DNA from: Fimadaptatus sp050946055
GTDB taxonomy: Bacteria > Bacillota > Clostridia > Christensenellales > Aristaeellaceae
NCBI GenBank assembly: GCA_050946055.1
Contig: JBMNUB010000006.1
Coordinates: 27,955-91,954, forward strand
Direction of reading: 5' to 3'
Length of the DNA stretch: 64,000 nucleotides
A model generated the notes under the pieces. That model saw only the letters and a list, made by a program, of their open reading frames with translations, was not told where the DNA came from and made no database searches. Shown here piece after piece: positions 50,401-58,977 of the stretch. Each line of letters opens with the position of its first letter. Positions within the stretch are counted from its first letter, which is position 1. Both the position numbers and the translations under genes were made by a program.

Positions 50401-51146
50401 TTGCTTGCCTCCCTGTATCCGTGCGAGAATGCGGGATCGTACAGCCGCGAGCGCTCATATGCATCGCCCAGAAAGCCGCCCACCAGCACCAGCGCCGTCC
50501 GCTCATAGCCGCGCCCGGCCTCGGGCAGTGTGGCGAGCGTGGCGCGAATCACGCGCTCGTCCGGCCACGTGGCCTTATACACCAGCGCAGCGGGCGTATC
50601 CGGCGACATGCCGCCCGCAATCAGCTCGGCGCACACCTTATCCAGCATGCCCGCGCTCAGGAACAGCGCCATTGTCGCGCCATGCGCCGCCAGACCGCGC
50701 AGCTGCTCGCCTTCCGGCACGGGAGTGCGTCCGGCCATGCGCGTGACTATCACGGTCTGCGATACGCCGGGCAGCGTGTATTCGGCGCGCAGCGCTGCCG
50801 CCGCCGCATTCAGCGCGCTTACGCCCGGCACTACCTGATACTCCATACCCATATCGTCCAGCGCATCCATCTGCTCGCGTATCGCGCCATATATGGAAGG
50901 ATCGCCGGTATGCAGCCGCACTACCGTGCGCTGTGCTCCGTCGCCGCGCTTCATGGCCGCCAGCACTTCCTCCAGGGTCATGTGCGCGCTGTCCAGCATC
51001 TCGCAATCGGCACGGCAGTAGTCAAGCAGCTCCCTGTTTACCAGCGAACCGGCGTATATGACCATATCGGCCTGCGCCAGCAGCTTTTGTCCGCGCACCG
51101 TTATCAGATCGATCGCACCCGGACCTGCACCTATAAAGTATATCAT
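50397..51146 (-). CDS. cbiF: Precorrin-4 C11-methyltransferase
   Basis: A 249-residue CobM/CbiF methylase. Motifs: Y-F-I-G-A-G-P-G-A-x-D-L-I-T-V-R-G at the start, Y-A-G-S-L-V near 35, R-L-H-T-G-D-P-S-I-Y-G-A at about 78, V-P-G-V-S-A near 107 and T-R-M-A-G-R-T-P-V-P at about 137. It transfers a methyl group from SAM to C11. ATG 51146 follows GGAGGAGTGACA. It is followed by cbiG with a four-base overlap. Confidence 0.95.
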   Translation of the reverse strand: MIYFIGAGPGAIDLITVRGQKLLAQADMVIYAGSLVNRELLDYCRADCEMLDSAHMTLEEVLAAMKRGDGAQRTVVRLHTGDPSIYGAIREQMDALDDMGMEYQVVPGVSALNAAAAALRAEYTLPGVSQTVIVTRMAGRTPVPEGEQLRGLAAHGATMALFLSAGMLDKVCAELIAGGMSPDTPAALVYKATWPDERVIRATLATLPEAGRGYERTALVLVGGFLGDAYERSRLYDPAFSHGYREASK

Positions 51147-51474
51147 TGTCACTCCTCCATATATGTGCCGCAAATCCCGCGCGGCATATGCTGCCCGCAA
51201 GGGTATGCGGTGAATTGGTGCTTTATGACGGCTGGCGCATGCAATGCCTGACGGATTTGTGCATGCGCAGGGCTGTCAACATGTGTAATGCCACGCTTGA
51301 ATGAACGCCTGTTTCCGCTGCCTGCAATATGGCGCATCATAGCGGACGGGCAGGACATTGTGTTCCTTTCAGCCCTGTTTACGGCGATTGCAATGGAGCA
51401 GCGCCCATGTCCCGTTGCCATTTTCTCGCCATTGCGATACGGCAGGCATGCGCAATGGCTCATAGCGCGCACCA
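51147..51474. other. Gap inside the cobalamin operon
   Basis: 328 bases between cbiET and cbiF. No gene, no member of the TIR family and no clear promoter; the short GCCATTGCGATACGGCAGGC-type strings are not repeated. Confidence 0.45.
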
Positions 51475-52680
51475 TCATCCCGGCCAGCTTGCCGATATCA
51501 CGAACACCGGGTTCTGGGCACGAAACATGCGGTAGCGCCCCACTCTGTCCAGCCGCGTTATGCCGGCCTGAAACGCCTCCAGCTCCTGCCATGCGCTCAG
51601 GCGCTCGAGCAGCTCGTGCGCGCTCTCCATGGTCACGGCGTTGGCCACCAGCCGCACGGGACGGCCCATGCTCTCTATAAGCGCTATGACCTCGCTTGCC
51701 CTGCCGCCACAGCCGCCCAGGAACACATGCGTGGGCGCGGGCAAGTCGCGCAGCGCTTCGGGCGCACTGCCCGGCACTATGTCCACATTCAGCGCCAGCA
51801 TGCGCTCGCAGTTGGCCGTTATAAGCTCCAGCGCATCTTCATCCCGCTCCACTGCGTATACATGACCCCACGGACATTGCAGCGCGCACTCCACTGACAC
51901 GCTGCCCGTGCCTGCGCCCACGTCCCAAACCAGCGAATCCCGCTCAAGGCGCAGCGCCGCCAGCGCCAGCACGCGCACTTCGCGCTTGGTCATGGGCGTC
52001 TTGCCGCGCAGGAATACGTCATCGGGCAGTCCTATGGGCGGGCGTCCCGGCTCCGGGCGCGGGTTGTGTACGCGCACCATGCAGGTGGAATCGCATTGCG
52101 CATCCATGAGCTCGGCGGGCGTACCTCGCAGCATGCGCGCGTCTTCATACGACAGCCGCTCGCCCACCGCCACCTCACAGTGACCGCACCCGCCCGATGC
52201 CAGCGCGCGGCATATCCACGCCGGGTCATGGCGCGCATCGCAAAACAGTATCGTGTCGCCATGCGCGCGCACCTCGCGGCACAGCGCCTGCGCGGGCAGC
52301 TCGCGGCCATGTGCGCTGAGTATGCGCGCGTCCTGCCAGCTCTCGCCCAGTTCGGCGCACATGGCCTGCAGCGCGCTTATGCCCGGCACTACCGTGAGCG
52401 ACTGCGCGCCGAACTCGCGCCTGAGCATGCCCAGCATGCTGAACAGCCCCGTATCGCCCGACACCAGCACCGCCACGCGCGCCCCCGCCTCGCGCCTTGC
52501 GCGCATGTCATCCAGCGCCGCGCTCAGCGGCTCCAGCGGACACAGTCTGGCCGGATCTACCAGGTGAGCGTGCCTGCGCGCCGCAAACACGCAGTCGGCG
52601 CTGCGTATACCGTCCATGGCGCGCAGCGTGAGATACTGCTCAGCGCCCGGCCCTATACCTATCACACTTATGTTATGCAT
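51475..52680 (-). CDS. cobL: Bifunctional precorrin-6Y methylase CbiET
   Basis: A 401-residue fusion of CbiE and CbiT. Residues 1-200 are a tetrapyrrole methylase (I-G-I-G-P-G-A, V-S-G-D-T-G-L-F near 80, V-V-P-G-I-S-A at about 104); residues 220-401 are a class I SAM methyltransferase (L-R-G-K-T-P-M-T-K-R-E-V-R, V-W-D-V-G-A-G-T-G-S-V-S-V-E, V-F-L-G-G-C-G-G). Together they methylate C5 and C15 and decarboxylate C12. ATG 52680 follows GAGGTGCGCTTT. It is the first gene behind the cobalamin riboswitch. Confidence 0.94.
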   Translation of the reverse strand: MHNISVIGIGPGAEQYLTLRAMDGIRSADCVFAARRHAHLVDPARLCPLEPLSAALDDMRARREAGARVAVLVSGDTGLFSMLGMLRREFGAQSLTVVPGISALQAMCAELGESWQDARILSAHGRELPAQALCREVRAHGDTILFCDARHDPAWICRALASGGCGHCEVAVGERLSYEDARMLRGTPAELMDAQCDSTCMVRVHNPRPEPGRPPIGLPDDVFLRGKTPMTKREVRVLALAALRLERDSLVWDVGAGTGSVSVECALQCPWGHVYAVERDEDALELITANCERMLALNVDIVPGSAPEALRDLPAPTHVFLGGCGGRASEVIALIESMGRPVRLVANAVTMESAHELLERLSAWQELEAFQAGITRLDRVGRYRMFRAQNPVFVISASWPG

Positions 52681-52760
52681 AAAGCGCACCTCATAAAAAA
52701 GCTTTATCAAAAACCGCGCAATGCAGCGCATGATTCCGGCGGGCAATCTGAAACGCCATC

Positions 52761-52786
52761 AAAAAAGCTCCCCCTCACGGGAGAGC
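52761..52786 (-). terminator. Riboswitch-controlled terminator
   Basis: Minus strand: GCTCTCCC pairs with GGGGGAGC around a short GTGA loop and is followed by TTTTTT. It lies between the cobalamin aptamer and the cbiET start, the position of an expression-platform terminator. Confidence 0.85.
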
Positions 52787-52859
52787 ATGCGCCATCTGCG
52801 CGCGCCGCAGCCGGCGTGCGCATAAGTCGCGGCATATCGTTCTCCCTTGCCCAAGAACT

Positions 52860-53058
52860 ATCCGCACGCGCAGGCAGGTCTCCTGACTTGCGGCCACGGC
52901 ACATGCCGTCGCGCGGACGCCTTCTCGGACCTCTGCGTCCAATGGCCCCTGCCCGCGCTATGACCGCTCACAGTAATGGCTGTTGTACCGGTTCTGCCCC
53001 GGTTTCCCTCTGCGCCGCGCTTGCGGCGCCGCCTGTGCGCCTGATTTCATTCACTTGT
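52860..53058 (-). promoter_or_regulatory. Cobalamin (B12) riboswitch
   Basis: On the minus strand the B12 box reads GCAAGTCAGGAGACCTGCC (complement of about 52872-52891). Upstream are the conserved core pieces GAGGGAAACCGG, CAGAACCGG, CATTACTGTGAGCGG and the peripheral GGCGCAGAGG... helices in the right order. Binding of adenosylcobalamin is expected to favour the terminator downstream and shut the cobalamin operon. Confidence 0.93.
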
Positions 53059-53064
53059 ATGGCT

Positions 53065-53093
53065 ATTATTGCACAGGGCCGTCGCATTGTCAA
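53065..53093 (-). promoter_or_regulatory. Promoter of the cobalamin operon
   Basis: Minus strand: TTGACA (53088-53093), 17-base spacer, AATAAT (53065-53070), placing the start right before the riboswitch. Confidence 0.85.
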
Positions 53094-53330
53094 CAAAAAT
53101 TATCCGCCCTCGCGTGCAACATATCGGATATACCGTCCGTCAGATCTCGCCCTGCTCGCAGCGCATGCGCAGGACGCGCCTACCGGCGGAGCCATAAAAC
53201 AAGGCATCCGCCGCCGAATGTACAGCTTCGGTGCGGATGCCCAAGCGCGCCTGTGGCGCTGTGCGGCTTTATTAAATCTGCAACTTATGATGCGCATGCC
53301 CGGCAGTGTGGTTGTGCGACTCATTGCCAT

Positions 53331-53512
53331 CTTGCCGTCGCGGCAATATGCGCATGGCCGCGCGCATGCCCCGTCAGCCCACTATTACCTCGCCTGCGGC
53401 CTGACCGTCATCGCGAATTGCCTCCTTGCCGTCGCGGCAATATGCGCATGGCCGCGCGCATGCCCCGTCAGCCCACTATTACCTCGCCCACGGCCTGACC
53501 GTCATCGCGAAT
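53331..53512. repeat. 94-bp tandem duplication covering the 3' end of the DUF3737 gene
   Basis: An ~88-base block starting CTTGCCGTCGCGGCAATATG at 53331 recurs at 53425 (offset 94) with about four changes. The right-hand copy includes the stop codon and last ~15 codons of the DUF3737 gene (G-E-V-I-V-G end); the left-hand copy is an untranslated remnant that still encodes the same tail. The rest of 53094-53330 is featureless. Confidence 0.85.
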
Positions 53513-54301
53513 GATCTCGCCCACCGACGGCACGGTTATGCGACCGCCGTAGGGGTTCTTTATGCTTATCACGGGCGCGTTCAGGCTCGCGTTTACATAT
53601 GAGCGCTCAAAGGCAAAGTCCGCGCCCTCCATGCGGCAGTTGATGAGCTTCAGGTCGCGGCAATAGCACAGCGGCTGAGTGCCGCTTATGGTGCAGTTGA
53701 TGAGCGTCAGGTGATCCGAATACCAGCCCAGGTATTCGCCGTTTACCACGCTGTCGCGCACGGTCATGTGCGAGCTGTGCCAGAAGGCATCCTTGGTGTT
53801 CAGCACGCAATGGTCAAGCTCTCCATGGCGCACGTACTGGAAAGAGTACTTGCCATTCAGTTCCACGTCGCGCAGGCTTATGTCGCTGGCGTTGAGCAGG
53901 AAGTATTCGCTCGTCACGTTCACGCGCTCCAGCTTGAGGTCGTGCGTATTCCAGCCGAATTCGGGCGATATTATGTCGGAATCCACTATCTTCACGTCGC
54001 CGCATTCGCGCACGGCCTTTATTCCATGCAGGCGGCTGTTGGTTATGTGCGCATGGTCTGTATACCATATCGCGGCGCGGCACTTGTCGGTCAGCTCACA
54101 GTTGTCTATGCTAAGCCCGCTGTCGTGCCAGAACGGGTATCTGAGGTTGAAGTAGCTGTTCTCCACCGCCACATCGCGGCACTCCTTAAATGCGCTCTCG
54201 CCATCGGCGGGGCCGTCAAAGCGGCAATCCCTGACCAGCGTATCCCTTACTGCGTACAGCGCGCGCTCCTCGTCGAGCACGGCATTTTGTATTATCTGCA
54301 T
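53468..54301 (-). CDS. DUF3737-family protein (right-handed beta-helix type)
   Basis: A 277-residue protein that I recognise as DUF3737. It is built of short repeats with D/N-C and S-x-I-x-x-S strings (F-D-G-P-A-D-G-E-S-A near 28, S-P-E-F-G-W-N near 113, G-K-Y-S-F-Q-Y, G-E-Y-L-G-W-Y-S, G-T-Q-P-L-C-Y-C), consistent with a right-handed parallel beta-helix. No signal peptide; function unknown. ATG 54301 is chosen because GGAGGATGCTT lies directly upstream and M-Q-I-I-Q-N matches the family start. Its last codons lie in a 94-bp tandem duplication. Confidence 0.9.
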   Translation of the reverse strand: MQIIQNAVLDEERALYAVRDTLVRDCRFDGPADGESAFKECRDVAVENSYFNLRYPFWHDSGLSIDNCELTDKCRAAIWYTDHAHITNSRLHGIKAVRECGDVKIVDSDIISPEFGWNTHDLKLERVNVTSEYFLLNASDISLRDVELNGKYSFQYVRHGELDHCVLNTKDAFWHSSHMTVRDSVVNGEYLGWYSDHLTLINCTISGTQPLCYCRDLKLINCRMEGADFAFERSYVNASLNAPVISIKNPYGGRITVPSVGEIIRDDGQAVGEVIVG

Positions 54302-54513
54302 AAGCATCCTCCGAAATGTTATAGCCGTTGAACGGCCTTTCATTGCCATATTACCACCTTGAGCTAACTCCAAGTCAAGGGGATATGCGCATTTGCATGT
54401 TAAAAGTTGCGTTATGCGGCATTGGGCTCGCTCTTGCGCGGTCAGCATGCGTTAAATCTGCGTTTATGCAGCATATGATTGGCGGCGGCGCTGCTTTGCC
54501 ACCGCTTTGCGCG

Positions 54514-54542
54514 TTTACAAGCGCGGCGTTATCAGGTATAAT
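54514..54542 (+). promoter_or_regulatory. Promoter of DUF5067-like gene
   Basis: TTTACA (54514-54519), 17-base spacer, TATAAT (54537-54542), about 50 bases before the start codon. Confidence 0.75.
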
Positions 54543-54596
54543 ACATATCGTATATTGGCGCGCATGCGCCTATCCGCTGTCAGGGGGATGATGTCT

Positions 54597-55271
54597 ATGA
54601 ATAGCTCGCGCAAAACAGCCGGTAAGGAGCGCCTGTCTGCGGCGCTGCTGGCGCTGGCAATGGCGCTTATACCCGTGGGTGCGCTGGCCGAATCGTTGCA
54701 GGACGGTGTGGCCAGCGTCGAAGAACAGGTCTTTACATACGAACACGATGACATGAGCGTTACGTTCGTGAACGGCGGCCTTTTGACCACGCAGGACGGC
54801 GAGCCCGCGCTGGTCATATACTACGATTTCGTGAACAACAGCAGCAAGGCGGAATCGTTCATATACTCATTTGCCGTAACCGCGTATCAGGACGGCATAG
54901 AGTGCGATCCCGCCTATTCATGGGACTTCGCCGTAGCGCCCGACGACGCGCACACGGCGCTCTTAAGCGTCAAGGACGGCGCTTCCATGCGCGTGGCCAA
55001 GTACTTCCGCATACACAACACCACCTCGCCCGTGGACGTGGAGCTGAGCCGCATGTTCTCGTTCGGCACGCAGCCCATGTCCATGACGCTGACCCTGCCC
55101 GACATCACGGTGCGCTCCAGCGCCATGGTGCCTGACGATTCGCAGGAGATAGTGATAGAGTTCACCGAGGACGAGGCACACAGCATCGCCTCCGCCGCAC
55201 TGCTTGAAGGCAAGTCGCCCTCGCAATGGCTGCACGACGTGGCAATCGCGGCTGCTGAAGGCGGCAAGTGA
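54597..55271 (+). CDS. Secreted DUF5067-like protein
   Basis: A 224-residue exported protein. The signal peptide has a basic start (R-K-T-A-G-K-E-R), a Leu/Ala core and G-A-L-A cleavage near 33. The mature part resembles DUF5067, an immunoglobulin-like domain: Y-Y-D-F-V-N-N-S-S-K-A-E-S-F near 85, a Q-D-G-I-E-C segment and F-R-I-H-N-T-T-S-P-V-D-V near 140. No lipobox cysteine. Role unknown; such proteins are common in Clostridia and Bifidobacteria. ATG 54597 is 9-10 bases after GGGGG; ATG 54588 is an alternative. Confidence 0.8.
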   Translation: MNSSRKTAGKERLSAALLALAMALIPVGALAESLQDGVASVEEQVFTYEHDDMSVTFVNGGLLTTQDGEPALVIYYDFVNNSSKAESFIYSFAVTAYQDGIECDPAYSWDFAVAPDDAHTALLSVKDGASMRVAKYFRIHNTTSPVDVELSRMFSFGTQPMSMTLTLPDITVRSSAMVPDDSQEIVIEFTEDEAHSIASAALLEGKSPSQWLHDVAIAAAEGGK

Positions 55272-55420
55272 TGTGCGTTTGACCATGGAATAATGCCGGC
55301 TCGATTGACCGGCATACCGGCGCGTCCGCTGAGCAGCGGGCGCGCTTTTGCGTGCGCGTGTTCGTGCCTTTTGTATTGCTCATGCGTATGTTCGCGTCTT
55401 TGGCATTGCACATAAACATG
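55272..55420. repeat. Imperfect ~29-bp repeats flanking element D
   Basis: Strings of the type TGTTCGTGCCTTTTGTATTGCTCATG occur twice before element D (about 55359-55412) and once after it (about 55680-55704), so the element lies within a small decayed array. A CCGGC hairpin (AATGCCGGCTCG...CCGGCAT, about 55301-55318) may be the terminator of the DUF5067-like gene. Confidence 0.5.
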
Positions 55421-55674
55421 CAGACTGTCAAAAACCCCCCGGATAGCTCGGCGGGACTCGCAGCCCGCCGACTTAGGTAGCGCCCAGCGACATGTGCGGT
55501 GGGCGCTCAGGATTTTTTACGCAGGGAAATCTCATTTCCCGGAGTAAAAATATCTATCTTGCAGTTTCCACGCCCGGAAACCTTAAGGATTTCAGTGGAA
55601 ACTGAGTAGCGGTGGCAGTGGCGGGGTAGCTTCTCCCCCGTCCACGCTTGTCAAAAAGACGCTTTGACAAGCTG
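55421..55674 (-). repeat. Hairpin-rich TIR element, copy D (reverse orientation)
   Basis: About 254 bp matching copy A as reverse complement, from CAGACTGTCAAAAA to TTTGACAAGCTG. All hairpins are kept, including AGCGCCCA/TGGGCGCT and the A/T-flanked GGGAAAT/ATTTCCC stem. AACATG occurs on both sides (55415-55420 and 55676-55681). It separates the convergent DUF5067-like and YkvI-like genes. Confidence 0.75.
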
Positions 55675-55829
55675 GAACATGTTTGTGCCTTTGTTACTGC
55701 ACATGACCCTATTCGCACCGCACGGAAATTCATCCGGCCATGTTCACCCATTGCCGCAATGCACAATGTAACACCCTCACCGCATTGCATCGCGTATGGT
55801 CATATCCATATGCATATCATTGCGCCCGC

Positions 55830-56837
55830 TCAGCGCTCGCGCGCGCCGCGCACCAGTAGCAGCGCCATATACCCGGCGCATATCAGCCCCAACGCGGGGT
55901 AAGCCCGGCTCACCAGCGCGTCAAAGCCCATGCAGCCTATGAGCGCCATGCTGCTAAGCGACACAAGCCTTATGTCCAACGCGCGCAGACCCAGCTCTGC
56001 GCCGCGCTCCTCCAGCGCCAGAACTGCACCAGCCAGCGTGGACAGCACTGCCAGCCACATGACCAGTATCGTCGCATAGTAACCCGGCTTGCCCAAAAGC
56101 GCCGCCATCACCACGCAGGGCATGGCCGCCTGCGCGCATATCGCCCAACATCTGCGCACGCAGTACAGCGCCGCCAGCAGCATGGCCAGCATCAGCGCAC
56201 CGGTGAGCAGGCCCACGGCATTTACGCTTCGCCGTGAATCGGCGCGCCGCCCCGCCGCGCATATAACGCCGCAGGCGGCAGCGGCATTGAAGCCCGCATA
56301 CGCCGCCGCCGAGACAAGTGCGCCCGGCAGCGCCTGAACCTGCTGCACCGGGGCGGGCGCAGGCGGCACATGCGCCAGCAGCGCAAAGTAGCCCAGCATG
56401 GCAATCACCGTAATCCCGCCCAGCGCGCCCAGTACGCTCAGCCCGCGCGCGGCAATCAGTGCCGCCAGCCCGGCCGTGAGCAGCATGCCTATCTGCCGCG
56501 CGCCCTGTACATACAGCGCCAGCGCGCCCAGTTCCCCGCCTGCCGCTATCATGGCCGCGCCCACCGCCAGCATCAGCAGCGCCATCAGCACGCCGCTGCC
56601 CGCGCTATGGCCCACGCTTTGCGCCATCAGGCCGGGCAGTCCCGCCGCATCCATGCGCATGGCCAGCAGCATCAGCCCGCGCGCCATAAAGCCTATCAGC
56701 GCCGCAGCCACAACTGCACCCACCCAGCCTGCCGCGCCGAACCGGCCAAAGAACGCCGCTATCTCGCGCCCCGAGGCAAAGCCCGCACCCGCTATCGCCG
56801 CCGCTATTGCCGCCGCCGCGCCTAGTTTCCCGCGCAT
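55830..56837 (-). CDS. YkvI-family membrane protein
   Basis: A 335-residue protein with about ten hydrophobic helices and very high Ala/Leu/Gly content. The opening A-G-A-G-F-A-S-G-R-E-I near residue 20 is characteristic of the YkvI/APC-like group (LeuT-fold-like proteins of unknown substrate). The start at ATG 56837 is seven bases after GGAGGAGGG; the ATG at 56843 lies too near that site. Monocistronic, convergent with the DUF5067-like gene. Role as a transporter is inferred from the fold only. Confidence 0.78.
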   Translation of the reverse strand: MRGKLGAAAAIAAAIAGAGFASGREIAAFFGRFGAAGWVGAVVAAALIGFMARGLMLLAMRMDAAGLPGLMAQSVGHSAGSGVLMALLMLAVGAAMIAAGGELGALALYVQGARQIGMLLTAGLAALIAARGLSVLGALGGITVIAMLGYFALLAHVPPAPAPVQQVQALPGALVSAAAYAGFNAAAACGVICAAGRRADSRRSVNAVGLLTGALMLAMLLAALYCVRRCWAICAQAAMPCVVMAALLGKPGYYATILVMWLAVLSTLAGAVLALEERGAELGLRALDIRLVSLSSMALIGCMGFDALVSRAYPALGLICAGYMALLLVRGARER

Positions 56838-57062
56838 GCCCATCCCTCCTCCCGCAATGATTATGCGGATTTCAGGTGGTATATGAGTGGAGCGTGATGG
56901 CCGCTGCGATAAAGCGTCATTCATTCGGGCTATCTGGGCGGAAATTGCAGATGGCAACGCCATGATTTAACATGTGCGCGGGCAGGCTCGCCGCACGGCT
57001 TTAACATGCGCAAAAGCAAATTGCACGGCTAGGCACTATGTATGGCGGTTCGTTTGATATTA

Positions 57063-57470
57063 CAGCTTGCCGTTCGGACTTGACGCACAAAAATGAGCCC
57101 GCCGCGCAGCTTCATCGCTTTGCACAGCGGACTTGCTTGACATGACACGCTCTCCGTTCTGATTCAACGCACAAAACAAGCCCGGCATGCCGCTCCAGCG
57201 CTTTGCACGGCGGGTTTGCCTGACGGGATATGCTCTCTGTTCTGATTCAACGCACAAAATAAGACCGCCGCGCAGTTTCATCGCTCTGCACAGCGGACTT
57301 GCTTGACATGACACGCTCTCCGTTCTGATTCAACGCACAAAACAAGCCCGGCATGCCGCTCCAGCGCTTTGCACGGCGGGTTTGCCTGACGGGATATGCT
57401 GTTCGTTTTGATTTGGCGCAAAGCAACCCCGCCGCGCAGCTTCATCGCTCTGTGCGGCGGGGTTGCTCAT
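57063..57470. repeat. 83-bp tandem array of terminator-like units (166-bp higher-order period)
   Basis: A TTCTGATTCAACGCACAAAA-type motif recurs at about 57073, 57157, 57240, 57323 and (worn) 57402, a period of 83-84. Alternate units are nearly identical (57157 unit with 57323 unit), giving a 166-bp A-B-A-B order. Each unit contains a GCCCG...CGGGTTTG or CCGCCGCGCAG...AGCGGACTTG hairpin that resembles the real terminator at the array's right end (57423-57466). The rest of 56838-57062 holds nothing recognised. Confidence 0.85.
57423..57466 (-). terminator. Terminator of the L,D-transpeptidase gene
   Basis: A 13-bp perfect stem GCAACCCCGCCGC (57423-57435) with GCGGCGGGGTTGC (57454-57466), 24 bases beyond the stop codon at 57490. 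The T-tract on the minus strand is short (TTTG). Confidence 0.6.
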
Positions 57471-57489
57471 GTACGCATTGCTTCAGCTG

Positions 57490-58845
57490 TCAGTCACCGT
57501 CGCGGCCACCCTCGCCCAGCGGAGGTGTGTCGCCACGGTACTCGGTTATGAGTATCTTGGTGTTGTCGGGTATGTTCTCGTAGAACCACTCCGCCCAGTC
57601 CAGCGGCACGCGGATGCAGCCATGCGAAGCCTTGCGCCCCAGCATGTCTATCGACTCGGAGTAGTCGCCGCCTATGTGTGACACGGAATGTATGTACACG
57701 CGGCCATTAAGCCGGATGCCGTAATAGGCTATGTCCGGGTCGGCATCGGAGTATATGGTGCGCTTGGTGCCATACTTGACGAATTCGCCCGCAGGGGTCT
57801 CGGTGGTGGTCTTGCCGGTGGAGCAGTACATGTCTGCCTTGAGCTTGCCGTATTCAAACAGGAACAGGCGCTGCTGGCGCTTGTCTATTATTATCGAATA
57901 CCTGTCGTCGGGCGTAACTTCCCTGAGCAGCTTGACCGGCACATAGCCCTCTATTGCGCGCCCGCCCGGATAGCGATACGCATTTATGAAGGCATAGTCG
58001 CCCTCTATCGACATAACCTGCACGCCCACCTGACCGCCGTATATCTTGTTGCGGCCCTTGCTGCCGCCCGGCGACTTCAGCGGATAGTACACCTCGTCCA
58101 TGTCTATGTCCAGCACGTAGAAAGGCGTGTACATCTTGGACAGCACATCCACGCTCAGGCCGGTCTGCGCCGCCAGCTCGCTGTAATCGTACTTGGGCAT
58201 GTTCTCGTTCAGCTCGCGTGGCGTGCCATAGCTCTCGGCGGGGGCTATCGCCGGTGCGCCCATCGCGCCGCCCTCGGCAGCGCCCGGCAGTTCCGCGCCG
58301 GAAGTCGCAGTCGCGGGCGCTTCACTGGCCGCAGGCAGGTCGGTCGCAGCGGGAGAGCTTACGGACGCGCCGTCGCCGCCCTGCATGGGCGGAGCAGGCG
58401 TTATCGGCGCATCGGGCGCAGCCGTAGCGCCTGCGGGCTGCGCAGTATGCACAGCGGGTGCCGCAGCCGTAATTTCGGGCGCCGCATCGCCCGAATCCGA
58501 CGCGGGCGCTATGCCGGCATCGTGCGTGGTTTCGGGCGCTGCGCTGGCACCGGCGGGCGCTATGCTCGCCTCGCCCGTGGCTTCGGGCGAAGCATCGCCT
58601 GCCGCCTGAGCATCGCCCGCGGCGTTCGCCGTATCGGGAGACATGCCCTGCGCATTGGCATCGCCGCCAGCGTCCCCGGCATCCTCGCCCGCTCCCGGCG
58701 CAAGGAACGAATACGCCTCGCCCATCGCGCCGAAGTATGTACCCACAGGATCGTCGCCCGGCGTGCGCACAATAAACACGACCAGCGCTATGGCGCAGGC
58801 CGTCATCAAACACAACAGCATCACAAGAGCCGCAGACCTTTTCAT
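57490..58845 (-). CDS. L,D-transpeptidase (YkuD domain) with long Ala/Pro-rich linker
   Basis: A 451-residue membrane-anchored cell-wall enzyme. A single N-terminal helix (residues about 5-27) is followed by a ~170-residue linker rich in Ala, Gly, Pro, Ser, Thr and acidic residues, then an SH3-like region (about 230-310) and a C-terminal YkuD domain. The catalytic motif is S-H-G-C-I-R-V-P, preceded by the His in I-H-S-V-S-H. Such enzymes cross-link peptidoglycan stem peptides (3-3 links) or attach proteins. The linker would span the wall. Start ATG 58845 is preceded by GTGGAGGAATAG. Terminator at 57423-57466. Confidence 0.92.
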   Translation of the reverse strand: MKRSAALVMLLCLMTACAIALVVFIVRTPGDDPVGTYFGAMGEAYSFLAPGAGEDAGDAGGDANAQGMSPDTANAAGDAQAAGDASPEATGEASIAPAGASAAPETTHDAGIAPASDSGDAAPEITAAAPAVHTAQPAGATAAPDAPITPAPPMQGGDGASVSSPAATDLPAASEAPATATSGAELPGAAEGGAMGAPAIAPAESYGTPRELNENMPKYDYSELAAQTGLSVDVLSKMYTPFYVLDIDMDEVYYPLKSPGGSKGRNKIYGGQVGVQVMSIEGDYAFINAYRYPGGRAIEGYVPVKLLREVTPDDRYSIIIDKRQQRLFLFEYGKLKADMYCSTGKTTTETPAGEFVKYGTKRTIYSDADPDIAYYGIRLNGRVYIHSVSHIGGDYSESIDMLGRKASHGCIRVPLDWAEWFYENIPDNTKILITEYRGDTPPLGEGGRDGD

Positions 58846-58977
58846 CTATTCCTCCACTGAATGACTTTGTTGTCCGAATTGACACGCCTTTGATTTTACC
58901 ATATACTTGTGTCAGATGCAAGCTCAGTCACGGCAATGCCCGGAATATAAACTTTACTTAACAGGGGTGAATGCGAA

